This document shows positions 5,500 through 8,013 of a DNA stretch of 8,013 nucleotides, one piece after another. The position numbers and the translations under genes were made by a program. Numbering within the stretch: the first letter of the stretch is position 1; each line of letters begins with the position of its first letter. The notes under the pieces were generated by a model, which saw only the letters and a program-made list of their open reading frames with translations, was not told the origin of the DNA and did not search any database. This DNA comes from Pseudomonadota bacterium (GTDB lineage: Bacteria; Pseudomonadota; Alphaproteobacteria; Rhizobiales; Devosiaceae): assembly GCA_023437755.1 (NCBI GenBank), contig JAEZFJ010000279.1, forward strand, positions 1 to 8,013. The letters are read 5' to 3'.

Positions 5500-6228
5500 T
5501 CAGGTGCGCAGCGGCGGCAGGCTGTGAAACGCTGCCTTCAGCGCCTCGGACCAGCCTTCCGAAATCGAAAGATAATACGGGTCGTCGCGCTCGAAACGGC
5601 GGCTTGGACCCAGCCTGAGGCTGCCGCTTTCATAGACCTGCATGTCCAGCGGCAGGCCGACCGACAGGTTGGATTTCAGCGTGGAATCAAACGACACCAG
5701 CAACAACTTCACGGTGTCGTCGAAGCTCATGGCCGGCTCATAGGCGCGGATCAGGATCGGTTTCCCATACTTGTGCTCGCCGATCTGGAAGAACGGCGTG
5801 TCCGCCGAAGACTCGATGAAGTTGCCCTCGGGGTAGATGTAGAACAGCCGCGGCTCGCCGCCCTTGATCTGGCCGCCCAGAATGAACGATGCGGCGAACG
5901 CGTCGGCGGTCTGCCCGGCCGGCGCGGCATCGCAGATCACCTCCTTGACGACGCTGCCGATGAGGCGGGCCGTCTGGAACATGGACGGTGTATCCAGCAG
6001 GGTCGGGTGGCGGTCGTCCGGCGCCTTGGAGCGCTCGTCGAGGATGCTCGTAACTGCTTGAGTTGTCGCCAGATTCCCCGCAGAAAGCAGCACGATCACC
6101 CGCTCGCCCGGCACCTCCCAGGTCCGCATCTTGGAGAAGGTCGAGATGTTGTCGAGACCGGCATTGGTTCGGGTGTCCGACATGAACACCAAGCCCTGAT
6201 CAGTCTTCAAACCAACACAGTAGGTCAT
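5500..6228 (-). CDS. Anbu-type proteasome-like peptidase (HslV/20S beta-subunit relative)
   Basis: This 242-residue Ntn-hydrolase-fold protein belongs to the family of predicted proteasome-type proteases (Anbu, ancestral beta subunit). The likely nucleophile Thr2 directly follows the initiator Met (MTYCVG), with no propeptide. Asp18 in FMSDTRTNAG and Lys33 in ISTFSKM fill the expected proteasome positions. Also visible are SAGNLATTQA (49-58), FILGGQ..GEPRLFYIYPEG (115-135) and DSTLKSNLSVGLPLD (181-195), the region with the accessory Asp/Ser of the active site. Known Anbu proteins form open, lock-washer-like oligomers rather than closed rings, and a robust peptidase activity has been hard to show. 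The gene is third in an operon after alpha-E and transglutaminase-like genes, starting 28 bases after the latter's stop, with only a weak GGAA before ATG 6228. Function in the cell is not established. Confidence 0.92.
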   Translation of the reverse strand: MTYCVGLKTDQGLVFMSDTRTNAGLDNISTFSKMRTWEVPGERVIVLLSAGNLATTQAVTSILDERSKAPDDRHPTLLDTPSMFQTARLIGSVVKEVICDAAPAGQTADAFAASFILGGQIKGGEPRLFYIYPEGNFIESSADTPFFQIGEHKYGKPILIRAYEPAMSFDDTVKLLLVSFDSTLKSNLSVGLPLDMQVYESGSLRLGPSRRFERDDPYYLSISEGWSEALKAAFHSLPPLRT

Positions 6229-6256
6229 GCGATTCCAACGTGGCTGCGAGCCATGT

Positions 6257-7054
6257 TTACTGCTCTACATTCAGTGCGACGGCAAGCGACTCCACCGACG
6301 ATCCACTCCGCAATCCGGTGATCGGCGCTGCCTGGCTGTAGTCTAGCCCGCAAGCGATCCGCACATATTTTTCGTCCGGTGCCACCCCGTTCGCGGCATC
6401 GAAACCGACCCACCCCAGGTCTTCCACATAGGCCTCTGCCCAGGCATGGGTAGCGGTCTGCTCCGACTGGCCTTCCATCAGCAGATACCCCGAGACATAA
6501 CGGGCCGGCACGCCTAGCAGACGAGCCGCGGATATGAAGATGTGGGCGTGGTCCTGGCACACGCCGCTGCCATTCGCCAGAGCAGCCTCGGCCGCGGTAG
6601 CCACATCGGTGGTCCCTGGGATGTAGGCCACGCGGGCCGTTGTCTCAGCAGACAGACGGTGCAGCAGATCGAGCCGGCTGGAGACACTGGCCAGAGGCGC
6701 TGCCATGGCCCTCACGGCTTCGCCCGCCTGGGTGAGGGAGGTCTGCCTCAGGTATACCCAAAGCGGCGGAACCGCCGTGTCCGCTCCCAGAACACCAGCG
6801 GTGTCCTTGGTCATGACCTGACCGGTCGCATGGATGACGATCTCCGAGGTGTCCGGCAGCGACCGCAGCAACTCCGTACGGTTGGCGAAGGCATCATCGT
6901 AGGAGAGCTCTGAGGACGCCCCCACCACATCCACTTTCCGATTCTGCACCAGCTGGACACTGGAGTCTCGCGGCCAGAGGCGCAGGCGCTGTACCGCGTA
7001 GTTTACCGGTCGATCGTAGCGGTAGGTCGAGGTGTGACTGATGGAGAGCAGCAC
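6257..7054 (-). CDS. Transglutaminase-like cysteine protease family protein
   Basis: This 265-residue protein has the bacterial transglutaminase N-terminal beta domain (about 1-85, opening with the typical LLSISHTSTYRYDRPV) followed by the transglutaminase core. The Cys-His-Asp triad is intact: Cys166 in GSGVCQDHAHIFI, His203 in THAWAEAYV and Asp219 in WVGFDAANG. Bacterial members are thought to act as peptidases or amide-bond hydrolases more often than as cross-linking enzymes. There is no signal peptide, so it should work in the cytoplasm. GTG 7054 is the start: it lies 6 bases after the stop of the alpha-E gene, has no clear ribosome site, and is probably translated by coupling. Its partners suggest cleavage or transfer of a peptide bond made by an ATP-grasp enzyme of the same cluster; this is a published prediction for the cluster, not proven. 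Confidence 0.92.
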   Translation of the reverse strand: MLLSISHTSTYRYDRPVNYAVQRLRLWPRDSSVQLVQNRKVDVVGASSELSYDDAFANRTELLRSLPDTSEIVIHATGQVMTKDTAGVLGADTAVPPLWVYLRQTSLTQAGEAVRAMAAPLASVSSRLDLLHRLSAETTARVAYIPGTTDVATAAEAALANGSGVCQDHAHIFISAARLLGVPARYVSGYLLMEGQSEQTATHAWAEAYVEDLGWVGFDAANGVAPDEKYVRIACGLDYSQAAPITGLRSGSSVESLAVALNVEQ

Positions 7055-7060
7055 GGCCGG

Positions 7061-8002
7061 TCAATCGAAGTTGTAGGCCCGGGCGATGTCTGCCGCGAGC
7101 CTGTTGTTCTGAAAGATGAAGTCGGTGAGGAACTCGTGCAGGCCGAAGTCGAAGATGGCTTGGATCTGCCGGCCGCCGAGCGATGACAGCGTGCGTGCAG
7201 AGATGTCGTGGCACGACAGACGTGTGCCGTACTCCTCTGCCAGAAACTCCAGATTCTCGGCGATATTCCGGTAGCAGAAGTGCAGCGAGCGGGGCATACG
7301 GCTGTCGAGGATCAGGTATTCGGCGATCTGCACCGGCGTATACTGCGTGTCGTAGACCCAACGGTAGGAGCGGTGGGCAGACACTGAGCGGAGAATCGAC
7401 TCCCATTGATGATTGTCCATCGTGCCACCGACATAGGAGGTGGCAGGCAGGAGCACATAGTACTTCACGTCCAGAATGCGCGAGGTGTTGTCTGCACGCT
7501 CGATGAAGGTTCCGATGCGGGAGAAGTTGAAGATCTCGTTGCGCAGCATGGTGCCGTGGAAGGCGCCACGGATCAGGGATGCTTCTCGCTTGATGTGGTC
7601 CAGCAGGGGCGGCAGCTCGCTTTCCGGCACGGGTGCGCTCAGGGCATTCCTGAGAGCCATCCAGGCCTCGTTGACAGCCTCCCAGGCATCCCTTGTGAGG
7701 GCGGTGCGGACCATGCGGGCATTGAAGCGGGTTGCTTCGATGCATGAGATGACGCTCGAAGGGTTATCAGGATCTCGCAGCAGGAAGTCTGAGACATCAG
7801 CCGCCGTGAACCGGGCGTGCTTGGCCTTGAAGGCCTCCATCGCGCCAGCCGAGAGAACGACCGAAGACCACTCTTCCTGCGCGCTCGAGCTGCGGGTCAG
7901 GGCCATACGCAAGCCGGCGTCGACAATTCGCGCCATGTTCTCGGCCCGCTCGACATAGCGGTGCATCCAGAACAGGCCGCTCGCAGTCCTACCCAACAGC
8001 AT
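7061..8002 (-). CDS. Alpha-E domain-containing protein (DUF403)
   Basis: This 313-residue, mostly helical protein matches the usual length and opening of the alpha-E family (LGRTASGLFWMHRYVERAENMAR). The acidic/basic motif ERAENMAR (18-25) recurs as ERADNTSR (168-175), each followed by a similar I-V/L-D stretch, which suggests an internal duplication. No enzyme motif, signal peptide or membrane segment is seen; it may be a scaffold or substrate-binding subunit. Family members sit next to, or are fused with, circularly permuted ATP-grasp proteins, transglutaminase-like proteins and Anbu. ATG 8002 is chosen from the conserved N-terminus. Just upstream on the minus strand, TGA (8010-8008) and TAG (8005-8003) could be the stop of a preceding ATP-grasp gene, which would put this gene inside an operon that continues beyond the window. 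Confidence 0.93.
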   Translation of the reverse strand: MLLGRTASGLFWMHRYVERAENMARIVDAGLRMALTRSSSAQEEWSSVVLSAGAMEAFKAKHARFTAADVSDFLLRDPDNPSSVISCIEATRFNARMVRTALTRDAWEAVNEAWMALRNALSAPVPESELPPLLDHIKREASLIRGAFHGTMLRNEIFNFSRIGTFIERADNTSRILDVKYYVLLPATSYVGGTMDNHQWESILRSVSAHRSYRWVYDTQYTPVQIAEYLILDSRMPRSLHFCYRNIAENLEFLAEEYGTRLSCHDISARTLSSLGGRQIQAIFDFGLHEFLTDFIFQNNRLAADIARAYNFD

Positions 8003-8013
8003 CTACATCAGCC

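Noticed and set aside
5440..6321. Plus-strand frame of 293 codons opposite Anbu
   Set aside because: It overlaps the end of the regulator gene and the entire Anbu gene and carries no domain signature; it is a high-GC shadow.
6894..7745. Minus-strand frame of 283 codons within the alpha-E gene
   Set aside because: It is an alternative frame of the alpha-E gene, with Arg/His/Pro/Leu-rich random composition.
1..8013. Phage, transposon, toxin-antitoxin or CRISPR content
   Set aside because: No transposase, integrase, terminal repeat with target duplication, spaced repeat array or small toxin/antitoxin pair was found; all long genes belong to metabolic or housekeeping-like families.

Overview
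The window looks like a chromosomal stretch from a high-GC alphaproteobacterium, most likely of the order Hyphomicrobiales (Rhizobiales). Four things point there: strong GC bias in the codons; an ABC importer laid out like the rhizobial FrcBCA system; short mosaic intergenic palindromes that resemble RIME-type rhizobial elements; and an Anbu / transglutaminase-like / alpha-E gene set that is common in that group. No genus can be named from the sequence alone. No tRNA, rRNA, CRISPR array, insertion sequence or integration site was seen.

Left half (about 85-4692, all minus strand, so read from right to left): an aldehyde dehydrogenase, then a periplasmic sugar-type binding protein, an inner-membrane permease of the RbsC/FrcC family, and a single-domain ATPase, closed by a strong hairpin at 85-117. 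The permease and ATPase genes overlap by ATGA. The binding-protein gene is set off on both sides by stem-loops: two in its leader and two between its stop codon and the permease. These could keep its mRNA more abundant than that of the membrane parts. A palindromic mosaic repeat sits directly at the 3' end of the dehydrogenase gene.

Middle (4692-5486): a GntR/FCD-type regulator is transcribed divergently from the dehydrogenase. The 110-bp region between them carries three direct GTATGG repeats exactly 10 bp apart over the likely promoters. The regulator probably controls itself and the dehydrogenase/transporter genes in response to a small organic acid or sugar derivative. Together these genes look like a small catabolic island: import of a sugar-like compound and NAD(P)-dependent oxidation of an aldehyde formed from it. 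The substrate cannot be read from the sequence.

Right half (5500-8002, minus strand): a tight three-gene operon of alpha-E domain protein, transglutaminase-like cysteine protease and Anbu (a proteasome/HslV-like ancestral beta subunit). The circularly permuted ATP-grasp gene that usually precedes it would lie just beyond the right edge. Comparative genomics has predicted this conserved module to make and process, or remove, a peptide or peptide tag; its product is still unknown. It is the most biologically open part of the window, although the gene association itself has been described.
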